Source: Rickettsia helvetica
GTDB taxonomy: Bacteria; Pseudomonadota; Alphaproteobacteria; Rickettsiales; Rickettsiaceae
Assembly: GCF_963970025.1 (NCBI RefSeq)
Contig: NZ_OZ018776.1
Span: 868,001 to 932,000, forward strand
Direction: 5' to 3'
DNA length: 64,000 bases
The first letter of the stretch is position 1. Each line of letters starts with the position of its first letter. Under the pieces are notes generated by a model. The model searched no databases, was not told the origin of the DNA, and saw only the letters and a program-made list of their open reading frames with translations. Both the position numbers and the translations under genes were made by a program. This document shows positions 16,112 through 24,812 of the stretch, piece after piece.

Positions 16112-17410
16112 ATGACAAAAATTTACTTTATAGCCGGTGAGGTGTCAGGAGACTTTGTAGGTGGTCGTATAATTCAGCATTTAAGAAACAATACAGGAGT
16201 AAAGTTTGTTGGTGTTGGCGGCAAATATATGGAGGAAGCCGGTAGCTTTAAAAGCTTATTTCCTATTACTTCCATAAATTTAATGGGTTTTGTAGAAATT
16301 TTACCTCATATTTTTAAGCTTAAAAAATTAATTGATAAAACTGTAGAGGATATAATAAATAGTAAAGCTGATTTATTAATTACCATAGATTCACCAGGGT
16401 TTACTTATCGTGTGGCAAAGCGGGTAAGAAAACTTTTACCAAAGCTGAAAATGATTCATATCGTTGCACCGTCAGTTTGGGCATATAAAGAGGGTAGGGC
16501 AGTAAAATACGCTAAAATTTATGATTGTTTATTTGCTTTACTACCGTTTGAACCTCCATATTTTACTAAAGTCGGTCTTGATTGTAGATATATAGGTCAT
16601 CCGATTATGGAGCAAGAGTTTTATAGTGATAAAATAGCTTTACGTGCAGAGTTTAAAATAGATGAGAATGAGAGAGTTTTATGTGTTACTCTTGGTAGTA
16701 GAAAGGGTGAGATTCTAAGGCATTTATCGGTTTTTGTTTCTTCTATTGAAGAAATATTCAAGAGTTGTAATAATCTTAAAGTTATATTTACTCTTGCAAA
16801 TCCTGCTCATGAGGCAATAATAAAACCGTTTTTAGAAGATGTTAAGTTTAATTATTTATTTTCAAGTGAGAGACTTAAAACTTATGCTGTTGCGGATGTA
16901 GCTCTAGCAAAATCCGGTACTAATACTTTAGAGATAGCAGCTTCCAGTACTCCTATGATTGTAGCATATAAGATTAATATTTTAAGTTTTCTTATCATTA
17001 GGCTATTGATAAAAATAAAATATGTTACGTTAATAAATATTATAGCTGATAAAGAAATAATTCCGGAATTTATCCAATTTAATTGCCGAGCTAATCTTAT
17101 TAGTAATAAGCTTCAAGAGTTATTATTTAATTCTAAAAAAGCTTATGAGCAGGTAATAGAAAGCCAAAAAATTTTGCAGCAATTAGGATTTAAGTCAAAC
17201 CGATTACAGCTAAATTCAGAAAGCTTTAGACACGATGAATTTAAAGGCAAGCTAGCTAGGCATACAAAAGTACGTGAGCATAGGTTTAGTTTGGAAAATT
17301 CGCTTGTATCAAGTGATCGAGATGACGCTGTACCTTCTTATATAGCTGCAGAAATTATTAAACAGGAGTTCTTAGAACCTAAAATAAAGTTGTTAAAAGA
17401 GAAAGATTAG
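16112..17410 (+). CDS. lpxB: lipid-A-disaccharide synthase with an in-frame palindromic element
   Basis: LpxB joins UDP-diacylglucosamine and lipid X to make the lipid A disaccharide, on the inner face of the inner membrane. The N-terminal AGEVSGDFVGG loop, the HIVAPSVWAYKEGR block and the C-terminal AKSGTNTLEIA block are classical. At 432 residues it is about 50 longer than E. coli LpxB (382). Much of the excess is explained by about 40 codons at 17208-17327 (residues about 366-405) that match an intergenic palindromic element at 49237-49361. The insertion is in frame and close to the C-terminus, after the catalytic core, so activity is likely kept. It overlaps the convergent small ORF by 32 bases. 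Confidence 0.93.
   Translation: MTKIYFIAGEVSGDFVGGRIIQHLRNNTGVKFVGVGGKYMEEAGSFKSLFPITSINLMGFVEILPHIFKLKKLIDKTVEDIINSKADLLITIDSPGFTYRVAKRVRKLLPKLKMIHIVAPSVWAYKEGRAVKYAKIYDCLFALLPFEPPYFTKVGLDCRYIGHPIMEQEFYSDKIALRAEFKIDENERVLCVTLGSRKGEILRHLSVFVSSIEEIFKSCNNLKVIFTLANPAHEAIIKPFLEDVKFNYLFSSERLKTYAVADVALAKSGTNTLEIAASSTPMIVAYKINILSFLIIRLLIKIKYVTLINIIADKEIIPEFIQFNCRANLISNKLQELLFNSKKAYEQVIESQKILQQLGFKSNRLQLNSESFRHDEFKGKLARHTKVREHRFSLENSLVSSDRDDAVPSYIAAEIIKQEFLEPKIKLLKEKD
17208..17327 (+). repeat. Rickettsia palindromic element inserted in frame in lpxB
   Basis: Begins AGCTAAATTCAGAAAGCTTT and ends CGCTTGTATCAAGTGATCGA. The complement of 49237-49361 has the same order: GCTAGATTCGGAAAGCTTTA ... GATGAATT ... 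AAAGTACGTGAGCA ... GAAAATTCGCTTGTATCAA. The lpxB copy keeps an open frame with multiple charged residues. Confidence 0.85.
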
Positions 17411-17678
17411 TACTTGAACCGGTGATCCATAACGTTTTCTGAATTATAATAAACATTAATATTAATATAATAACAAAATATATTTCCATGTTTTTTCTTA
17501 TAGTATTAATTTTTTTCATTAAAATTTCTAAATCATTGGAAATTTTTTTGTATTCCTCATTGTTATCAGAACGCATTGTTGTCAAGAAACCGGATAAGTT
17601 TCCTAACTTATTTTGTAAAGCTTTTAACCTTTTAGTATGTTCTTCGTGTTTTAGATCGGTATTGTGATCGTGTATCAT
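17379..17678 (-). CDS. small coiled-coil protein with a C-terminal membrane segment, unknown function
   Basis: A 99-residue product with a charged helical N-terminal part (about 8-64, rich in K, E, L and N, probably coiled coil) and one strong hydrophobic stretch at about 66-83 (YFVIILILMFIIIQ) near the end. It begins with the histidine-rich MIHDHNTDLKHEEH. The layout resembles a tail-anchored membrane protein. It overlaps the 3' end of lpxB on the opposite strand by 32 bases. I do not recognise a family. Support is its coherent composition and the lack of any gene on the other strand over most of its length. Confidence 0.55.
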   Translation of the reverse strand: MIHDHNTDLKHEEHTKRLKALQNKLGNLSGFLTTMRSDNNEEYKKISNDLEILMKKINTIRKNMEIYFVIILILMFIIIQKTLWITGSSTNLSLLTTLF

Positions 17679-18053
17679 AATATATAATATCCATTATAAG
17701 ATCAGTATTAACGCCGGTATAGTAATATGAACTATGAATAAAGATTTATATTTTTTGTTTGTAATAAAAATTCCAGCTTTTCATTTCACAGGAGTATACT
17801 ATTGTTATAGTAAATTGGTTTGCGTTATTAATTTGTTGCTCATTAATCATCTAGTTTTAATATTTTAATTACCAAATATTAAAACTATTGATTTATTTAG
17901 CAAAAACTATATAATTTAAATTTAGCAAATATTTCACTTCAACCAAACTTTAAGTTAGTTTTACTATATGTTATTTCCAATGTCAAGAAAAAAACCATAT
18001 TTCATGGTAATTTTTTATCAATATTTCTAAGCCTTATAAAAATAATAGTTATT
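17679..18053. other. 375-base non-coding stretch with an inverted repeat
   Basis: Very AT-rich with no open frame of note. It holds a perfect 12-base inverted repeat, GTTTTAATATTT at 17854-17865 and its complement at 17874-17885, with an eight-base spacer, and a weaker ACCAT/ATGGT hairpin followed by T-rich sequence near 17994-18016. As the region lies between a minus-strand gene and plus-strand mltG, it should contain promoters for both. I could not pick one with confidence. Confidence 0.4.
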
Positions 18054-19061
18054 ATGTTAAAAAACATATTAAAAACTAAACTTTTTTTAGTTATAGTATC
18101 TCTAACTATATTTATTACTTTGCTAAATTTTAGTATATTTTATATTTTTGTGCCGGGTAATCTTACTCAAAATAAAACGATAATTATTGAACCTAAATTA
18201 TCCGTAAATCAAATAGTTACAAAACTTTATTCTAATGAAGTAATCAAATATCCGAGAATTTTTAAGGTAATTGCTAAAATTTATTCTATAAAAAGACCTC
18301 TTCAAAGCGGTGAATATGTGTTTACCCGTAATATATCGCCTCTGCAAACTTTAAGAATATTAGCAAGCGGTAAATCTATAATACACAAGATAATTGTACC
18401 GGAAGGTACGGTAGTTAGTAAGGTTATAAAGAAAATTAATGAAGAAAGTCGTTTACTAGGAGAGATAAAAGGGATAATACCGGAAGGTTTTTTAATGCCT
18501 TCCACGTATTTTTTTTCTTATGGAGATCAAAAAGAGCAGATAATCGATCAAATGAGAAATTTAATGTCTGCTAATTTAGATAAGGTAATGCAAAATCTTT
18601 CACCGGATTCTCCGTTAAAAACTAGACTTGAGATATTAACGCTAGCTTCGATAATTGAAAAAGAGGCTGGCTCAAATGCAGAAAAGCCTATTATAGCAGC
18701 AGTATTCATTAATCGTTTAAAGAAAAATATGAAGCTACAAGCCGATCCAACTACTATATATGCTTTGACTGAGGGTAAATTTAAATTAGCAAGAGCTTTA
18801 ACAAAAAAAGATTTATTGCAAGAACTACCCTATAATACTTATTATATAAAAGGTTTACCACCCGGTCCGATTTCTTGTCCGTCGTTAAAATCTTTAGAAG
18901 CAGTGGTAAAACCTGCTAAAACGGATGCATTATTTTTTGTAGTTGACGGTAAAGGCGGGCATAATTTTTCTAACAATCTTAATGATCATAATAGATTTGT
19001 TGAAACTTATCGAAAAAGTTTGATTAAAATAGCTGAGCCGGAAATTGATCCTGAAAAATAA
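18054..19061 (+). CDS. mltG: endolytic murein transglycosylase MltG
   Basis: MltG (YceG-like) cuts nascent peptidoglycan strands at the inner membrane and so ends glycan chain growth. The 335 residues have one N-terminal membrane helix (about 9-33), a LysM-like domain, and the catalytic block LASIIEKEAGSNAEKP with the expected catalytic glutamate at 202. The later motif LQADPTTIYAL and the PYNTYYIKGLPPGPISCP stretch are highly conserved in the family. cyaY follows after 10 bases and is probably in the same transcript. Confidence 0.95.
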   Translation: MLKNILKTKLFLVIVSLTIFITLLNFSIFYIFVPGNLTQNKTIIIEPKLSVNQIVTKLYSNEVIKYPRIFKVIAKIYSIKRPLQSGEYVFTRNISPLQTLRILASGKSIIHKIIVPEGTVVSKVIKKINEESRLLGEIKGIIPEGFLMPSTYFFSYGDQKEQIIDQMRNLMSANLDKVMQNLSPDSPLKTRLEILTLASIIEKEAGSNAEKPIIAAVFINRLKKNMKLQADPTTIYALTEGKFKLARALTKKDLLQELPYNTYYIKGLPPGPISCPSLKSLEAVVKPAKTDALFFVVDGKGGHNFSNNLNDHNRFVETYRKSLIKIAEPEIDPEK

Positions 19062-19071
19062 AAAGAAAATT

Positions 19072-19377
19072 ATGAATAATACTGAATTTAGTAAAATAGC
19101 CGAAATAACAATTGCATATATAGCAGAAAAGATAGAAGAGCAAGATAAAGAAGCAAGTATAGACGTAGATTTACAAGGCGATATATTAAATCTTGATACT
19201 GATAAAGGTATATATGTAATAAATAAACAAAGTGCCGCCAAAGAAATTTGGTTGTCGTCGCCGGTTAGCGGTCCTTATCATTTTTTTTATGAACAAGGAA
19301 AATGGAAAAATGGAGCAGGATTTGAGTTGATGGCTATTTTAACTGAAGAACTTAATATTAAATTTGATAATATATGA
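19072..19377 (+). CDS. cyaY: CyaY, bacterial frataxin
   Basis: CyaY binds iron and tunes iron-sulfur cluster assembly on IscU/IscS. The 101 residues have the family's size: an acidic first helix with EEQDKEASIDVDLQGDILNL, then the beta sheet with YVINKQSAAKEIWLSSPVSG and a YHFFYEQGKW strand, ending in a helix. I chose ATG 19072, which gives the usual N-terminus, rather than an upstream ATT/ATG-like extension overlapping mltG. The stop overlaps the start of the DUF2608 pseudogene by four bases. Confidence 0.92.
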   Translation: MNNTEFSKIAEITIAYIAEKIEEQDKEASIDVDLQGDILNLDTDKGIYVINKQSAAKEIWLSSPVSGPYHFFYEQGKWKNGAGFELMAILTEELNIKFDNI

Positions 19378-20081
19378 AAGATTTTGAAACTATCGATAAT
19401 GCTAAAAAAGTTTATGATTTAATAATAAAAAATGCACCTGCCGATGCATCTATATTCCTTGATGTTGACGATACCCTTATAACTCCTAAATCAAAAACTT
19501 TTAAGAAGCCACCTTATAATCAAATGATTGATAGAATTAAGGAAAATAAAAGTAATTATGACAATTATGAAGAAATTGTCAGTAATTAGCGGCTGCAGCG
19601 AAAAGTAATATTAATTGATGAAGAGTGGGTAGAAGTTGTAAACAAACTCAAGGCAAAGTTTCCTGTTTATGCTCTTACACAAATGAATACGGGAGAGTTC
19701 GGCAGTATTCCTTCGATGCAAGATTGGAGGTATAAAGAATTAAAAGAGCTAGGTATAGAGTTTTTGGATAATGAAAAATTAGCAATTTATAATTCAGGAT
19801 AAAATGATGATGCTATTTTTTATACAGGTATATTCATAACTGGTAATCACTCAAAAAGCGGTACTTTATCAAAATTTTCTAAAGATTTAAATTTAAAAGA
19901 TTATTTTATTGTATTTGTTGATGATCGGGAAAAACATGTGGAAGATATAGGGAATTATTGTAAAAATAATAATATAGGTTTTTTAGGTATTTTATTTGAC
20001 GGGCTTAAAAATCTAAAAGGTGTCCCTGATCCAAAACTTGCCGAATTTCAAGAATCATATTTAATAGAAAACGCTAAATGA
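19374..20081 (+). pseudogene. DUF2608 (HAD-like) protein broken by in-frame stops only
   Basis: The frame opens at 19374 and encodes FLDVDDTLITPKSK, the HAD motif I seen in DUF2608 proteins. It meets TAG at about 19587, continues in the same frame through VILIDEEWVEVVNKLKAKFP, meets TAA at about 19799, continues through FIVFVDDREKHVEDIGNYC (HAD motif IV-like), and ends with TGA at 20079-20081, after which the frame again reads LEDEEAYELQ. There are three nonsense codons and no frameshift. An intact relative is at 43078-43842. DUF2608 proteins are putative phosphatases without a known substrate. Confidence 0.8.
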
Positions 20082-20116
20082 CTTGAAGATGAAGAAGCTT
20101 ATGAATTGCAAGGTGT

Positions 20117-20314
20117 ATGTCATTCCCACGAGGTATTGTTGCATAGATAGGTTTTTTCCGTCATTGCGAGGAAATTACGTAAGTAATTGACGAAGCAATC
20201 CAGTCAAAAATTCTGATTTACAGAATTTTTTTATTATTTTTTCTAGATTGCCACGCAGCCTACGGCTGCTCGCAATGACGACTCGGTATCCACGCGGGAA
20301 TGACGTTGAGAGTT
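20117..20314. repeat. composite palindromic repeat
   Basis: A large hairpin: outer arms TGTCATTCCCACGAGG/GCGGGAATGACGTT, then GTCATTGCGAGGAAATTACG ... GCAATCCAG and its complement TAGATTGCCACGCAGCC ... CTCGCAATGACG. The loop is AT-rich. Different arm types are nested here. It separates the DUF2608 and M61 pseudogenes. Confidence 0.75.
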
Positions 20315-20357
20315 GCATAACAATCTAAATAATCTCTAAAATCCCTGAGTTTTGAAA

Positions 20358-22017
20358 ATGTACTTTCTAAAAATTTTTTTGATAATACTTGTAATTCTAA
20401 TTCCAAATCTAGTATTAGCAAACACTTATCGGCAGATAAATTACAAAATAATCCCCTTATCTAATACTCCTGTTTCTGCTATCAAGATTGAAATCGAAAT
20501 AATCGGGGATATGGATGGAGAGGTTGTTTTAGATTTACCCTATGCTTGGGCAAGCGGTTCATACTATCAGCAAATTAAAAATGTTAAGCTAGAATATCCT
20601 ATCGGCAAGTTGCAGTTTAGACATCAGGACTCGAATGAAGCTATTTTTAATACGGGAAAAAATCAATATTATCCGTTTAAGCTACAAAATATATCAAAAA
20701 GCCGGTAATCCTTGTGATATCCATGAAACAATAATGAGACAAAATTTAATTCATTCACCGGGTTATGGGCTTTTTGCTACTCCCGGTGATCTAAATGGAA
20801 ATGACATAGTAGAGTTTAATATTGAATGGAATAATATTGCTGATAGCTGGAAAACAATATCAGATTATGGTCTTGGTAAAAGCGTGAAATTTAAAGCTAC
20901 GCCGATTGAATTATATAGTGCAATTTATGCAGCGGGTGATTTACGTGTTTACAAAATTGTTGATCAAAAAAATCCTGTATATCTTTCGTTATATGGTCAG
21001 TTTGATCTTAAAGATCAAGAAATATCTTCTTATATAAATAAAATTATTAAGGGACAAAGAGCATTTTTCCATGATAATGATTTTCCGTATTATCTAATAA
21101 GCTTAATCGAAGGCGATCAACCTAGACATATGGGTGGAACAGTTTTAACTCATAGTTTTACCGCGTTTATTCCTCAAGGTTTGGACAAACAGGATTATAT
21201 AACGTTATTTGCTCATGAACATCTGCATAATTGGATAGGGAAGAAAATACGTAATAACTTAGAAGGATTAAATTATTAGTGGAGTGAGGGGTTTACCGAT
21301 TATTATGCACGTGTTTTAGCTTTGCGTTCTACAGTTATAACACTTGAAGAATTTATAGAAGAATTTAACCAATTCTTTAAAGATTATTATTTATCATCTG
21401 TAATAAACGAGCCTAATAATTTAATCAAAACAGATTATTGGAAAGATTATGCAGTACAAAGATTGCCATATTATCGTGGGTTTGTTTTTGCACTTTATTT
21501 GGACAGCCTCATTAAAGAGAATAATAAGAGTAAATCGCTGGATAATGTTATGCTTGATTTATTTAAAACCTCAAAAGAACAAGAATTTTCAAGCGATTAT
21601 TTTAAAAAAATAGTTAAAAATTATGTTCCAAAAGGGATAGATAAAGAGATAAACGAATATACAGAACAAGGTAAAACTATAGATTTCGCTGATGTTGCTA
21701 AAGTTCTGCCGATCGAGAAAATAAAAATGGGGGCATATGATCGTGGTTTTGATAGAGATGCTTTAATAAATAATTATACAATAAAAAATATTGACGAAAA
21801 TAGTAATGCTTATAAAGCTGGACTTAGAAACAGGGACATAGTTATAAAATATGATTTTCCTAAATGGGGTTCTCCTGATCAGATAGTTACAATCAAAACA
21901 ACTAGAGGCGAGTTTAAATTTAGACCTGAAAGTGCTAATAAAAAAGATATATACAGGTTCAAGCCTAATTCGTCTGAAGAAGATAAGCTAAAAATCAAAA
22001 AGTTTTTTAGTTTTTAA
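20358..22017 (+). pseudogene. M61-family aminopeptidase, one frameshift and one stop
   Basis: M61 enzymes (glycyl aminopeptidase type) are zinc peptidases with a beta-rich N-terminal domain, a thermolysin-like middle and a C-terminal PDZ domain. Here a signal peptide opens the gene (ATG 20358, hydrophobic to about residue 20, ending VLANTY). A shift of one base near 20695 leads to the middle part with the zinc motif HEHLHNWIGKKIRN (near 21212-21253). An in-frame TAG at 21277-21279 follows, exactly before WSEGFTDYY, the conserved third-ligand region. The remainder runs to 22017 with a PDZ-like end (NSNAYKAGLRNRDIVIKYD). The zinc motif is intact but the protein cannot be made whole. Confidence 0.85.
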
Positions 22018-22124
22018 ATCTTTTACAATAAAATAATTAACAATTAATAATAGAATTATATCGAAAATATCTCTTTTCTTTCCTTTATTTTTATGTATTA
22101 TCCAAAAAATAAAATATAAACTAG

Positions 22125-22265
22125 ACATCTTTCCAAACTCGCTTATAGAGAGGAATTTGTAGAAGACACTTCACCTCGAACCGCAGTATACATACTAGTA
22201 CGTGAGGATTTGAGTACCGGATCGACGTATAAATTAACCTCTAGAAGTAGAGTTGCGAAAGATGT
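22125..22265 (+). repeat. Rickettsia palindromic element, RPE1-type, upstream of bioY
   Basis: Ends ACATCTTTCCAAACTCGCTT and its near-complement GTTGCGAAAGATGT. The middle holds CGTGAGGATTTGAGTACCGG and ATCGACGTATAAATT, the same core as the 3201-3339 copy in opposite orientation. It is followed 22 bases later by the bioY start, so it lies in the bioY leader. Confidence 0.85.
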
Positions 22266-22287
22266 CCACTAAAGAAAGAGGTGTACA

Positions 22288-22875
22288 ATGAATTCTCTAT
22301 TAAAAGTATTACATCCGAATAGAGTTGTAGAAGATTTAAATACAAATTCTTATGCTCTAGATATTGTTAAAATAATTATGGGAGTAGCGGCTATTTTTGC
22401 TTCGTCCCAAATAAGCATTCCTATAAAACCGGTAGCAATTACGATGCATAGCGTAATACTTTATATTATCGCTTTTACTTATAGTCCACGTCTTAGTTTT
22501 CTAACTATACTAACTTTCATTTTTGTAGGTATAATGGGTTTGCCGGTATTCTGTAAATTTTCTAGCGGGATAAATTATTTTTTAGGAGCAGCAGGGGGCT
22601 ATTATCTCGGCTTCTTAATCGGAACTCCTGTTATGAGTGCTTTAAAGGATAAGCTAGCTGAGAATTTTGTAAATGTTACTATAATTTGTATTATCGGTCA
22701 TACTATATTGTATCTATTCGGCGTTAGCTGGCTTGCAAGTATGATAGGCTTAAAACAAGCAATTTATAGCGGATTTATAATTTTTATTCCCAGCGGTCTT
22801 GCTAAACTTTTTGTTTTCTCTTCTTTATTTTCTTACGTTAAGAATAAAGGCTCTATGTACAAAAATTTAAAATAA
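22288..22875 (+). CDS. bioY: BioY, biotin uptake substrate-binding component
   Basis: BioY is the membrane S-component that binds biotin in ECF-type transport and can work alone or with an energising module. The 195 residues form about six membrane helices, with the family's SSQISIPIKPVAITMHS motif near residues 34-50 and the GGYYLGFLIGTP motif near 109-120. It sits just upstream of a broken biotin synthase gene. Biotin import from the host is therefore the likely sole source. An RPE1 lies in its 5' leader. Confidence 0.93.
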   Translation: MNSLLKVLHPNRVVEDLNTNSYALDIVKIIMGVAAIFASSQISIPIKPVAITMHSVILYIIAFTYSPRLSFLTILTFIFVGIMGLPVFCKFSSGINYFLGAAGGYYLGFLIGTPVMSALKDKLAENFVNVTIICIIGHTILYLFGVSWLASMIGLKQAIYSGFIIFIPSGLAKLFVFSSLFSYVKNKGSMYKNLK

Positions 22876-22935
22876 TATATTTTCAAATAATTTAAATTTT
22901 GTACACAGAACCTAAAAAGAAAATAATTTTTAGAA

Positions 22936-23855
22936 ATGAAAAAATGGACTTTTGACGAGGCTAAAGAGCTCTTTAGCCTTTCGTTTATGGAGCTGATCTA
23001 TCAAGCTCAAACAAGTGCATCGTACTAATTTTGATCCGAATAAAGTTCAAATCAGTAGCCTCTTAAGCATTAAAACAGGGAGTTGTCCTGAAAATTGTAA
23101 ATTCTGCCCTCAATCTGCACACTATAAAACTGATGTAAAAAAAGAGCCTTTAATGCAAATTGAAGAAGTAATTACGGCAGCAAAACGTGCTAAAGCAGCA
23201 GGTAGTACTCGCTTTTGTATGGGAGCTGCATGGCGTGGTCCACGTGATGAGGACTTAAAGCTGGTTTGTGAGAGATGATATTAAGGAGGTCAAAAAATTA
23301 GGCTTAGAAACCTGCGTTATGCTTGGTTTATTAAAAGAGCATCAAGCAATTATTTTAAAAGAAGCAGGGCTTGATTTTTATAATCATAATATTGATATTT
23401 CAAAAGAGTTTTACGATAAAACTATTATCACCCGTACTTTTCAGGATAGGCTAGATACTTTGCACTATGTTCGTGCTTCCGGTATGAAAGTATGCTGCGG
23501 CGGTATTTTAGGAATGGGAGAAACTAATGACTATCGTATTAATATGATCTTGACTCTTGCAAATGCTGAATCGGTAACTATCAATAAGCTAATAAAAATT
23601 CCAGGTACTCCGCTAGAAAATGTACACGAAATTGATCCTTTTGATTTTATTCGAGTAATAGCTTTGGCAAGAATAATGATTCCAAAATCGTATATTCGTT
23701 TATCGGCAGGTAGGGAACAAATGTCTGATGAATTACAAGCTTTATGTATTATGGCAGGCGTTAATTCAATATTCTACGGAGAAAAGCTTTTAACTTCAGC
23801 TAATCCAATGCCTAAAAAAGATAATGAGTTATTTGAGAGGCTATCTATAAAGTAA
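22936..23855 (+). pseudogene. bioB: biotin synthase BioB, frameshifted relic
   Basis: BioB is the radical SAM enzyme that inserts sulfur into dethiobiotin. The first frame starts at 22936 with WTFDEAKELFSLSFMELIYQAQ. A shift near 23015 leads to VHRTNFDPNKVQ-like sequence and the radical SAM triad CPENCKFC (near 23084-23107). A second shift near 23270 leads to the rest, with YNHNIDISKEFYDK and RLSAGREQM, ending 23855. A short deletion is also likely around AESVTINKL, where other BioB proteins have a few more residues. All landmark motifs are still readable, so loss is recent. No bioF, bioA or bioD is nearby. Confidence 0.9.
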
Positions 23856-23947
23856 TTTTAACGCTAATTAAATTCTTTGTTGCTGCAAATTATAAGTTTT
23901 TTTTGAAATAGGAACAGCATCCTTTCAAAAACTTATTAATTTTCGCT

Positions 23948-23995
23948 ATAAACTCTCTTTAATTATCAATTAAAATTACCTTACAGATAGCCTCT
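23948..23995. repeat. degraded copy of the AATTATCAATT palindrome
   Basis: CTTTAATTATCAATTAAAAT followed by TACCTTACAGATAGCCTCTC matches the centre and right arm of the perfect palindrome at 56695-56743 and its right flank (CAGATAACCTCT). The left arm is not preserved. It lies in the gap after bioB. Confidence 0.5.
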
Positions 23996-24050
23996 CAGAA
24001 ATTGGGAATTACACACTAATTTACCTTTATTAATTTATTAATAATATCCA

Positions 24051-24079
24051 TTGACATGATCTAATATTTAAGTTATAAT
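24051..24079 (+). promoter_or_regulatory. consensus sigma-70 promoter
   Basis: TTGACA at 24051-24056 and TATAAT at 24074-24079 with a 17-base spacer match the vegetative consensus exactly. Transcription should start near 24086. The downstream ORF has a GGGGA ribosome-binding site at about 24101-24105 and starts at 24112. Confidence 0.8.
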
Positions 24080-24111
24080 TGCGTCACGATTTAATTTTAA
24101 GGGGAAAAATC

Positions 24112-24641
24112 ATGACAAAAAACTATACGGGGCCACAAACCTCAAAAAAAACATCTAGTTACTTTGATAGTGCTATAATTCATTTTCAAAATGCTACCAA
24201 AGCTGCGACAGATTTCACAATGTATGGTATGCTACCTTAGCAACAGAACATGCTATTAATATATTAGAGAACGGTGCGAGTGCTGTATGCTCCGTTCAAG
24301 ATTTTATTTCTAATGTGAATAACGCTAATTATTCTTTTGTATCCACATTTGCTCAAGCAACCGTAGCAAGCCTTGCAACTTTTGCTTATTACAATCCTCC
24401 GGTTCTTATTGGTGCTTTTACCTTAGGAGCAATTTTAATTTCGCCATCCGATTCTATCGAATGTGTAAAAAATACAGTAAAAGCAGGACTAACTGCAGGA
24501 TATATAGCTTATGAAACTGTGGAAGATTTAGTAGCAGGAACAGCGGGTGTAGTTTCTCTTATTGCTGATAATATCTATAGCGATACTGCAGAACTTGCCG
24601 GTGCTATTATTAATACCAATATGATAGAGTATTATAGCTAA
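24112..24641 (+). pseudogene. hydrophobic protein gene of unknown family, one frameshift
   Basis: Translation would start at 24112, seven bases after GGGGA, and read MTKNYTGPQTSKKTSSYFDS. A frame change near 24235 (after FTMYGML) leads to a second frame that continues to 24641 with alanine- and valine-rich, partly hydrophobic segments (SFVSTFAQATVASLATFAYY; PPVLIGAFTLGAILI). The reconstructed product is about 175 residues with perhaps two membrane helices. I do not recognise it. The perfect promoter suggests it was once a strongly expressed gene. Confidence 0.6.
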
Positions 24642-24658
24642 AGTATTGTTATATTCAA

Positions 24659-24812
24659 TCGTCATTGCGAGGAGTTGCGTTAGCAACGACGCGGCAATCT
24701 CATAAGATAATATAAAAAAACTCCTGAGATTGCCACGCCAGCATAAATGCTGGTTCACAATGACGGGTCTTTTATAAACTGTCCGGTATGAGTCCTTTCA
24801 CTGGAATGACGT
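24659..24812. repeat. palindromic repeat overlapping the 3' end of gltX
   Basis: Left arm CGTCATTGCGAGGAGTTGCG ... GCGGCAATCTCA; right arm TGAGATTGCCACGCCAGC ... TCACAATGACG. A further arm reading CACTGGAATGACGTTAA follows at 24799-24815 and covers the last codons of gltX on the minus strand. Confidence 0.75.
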
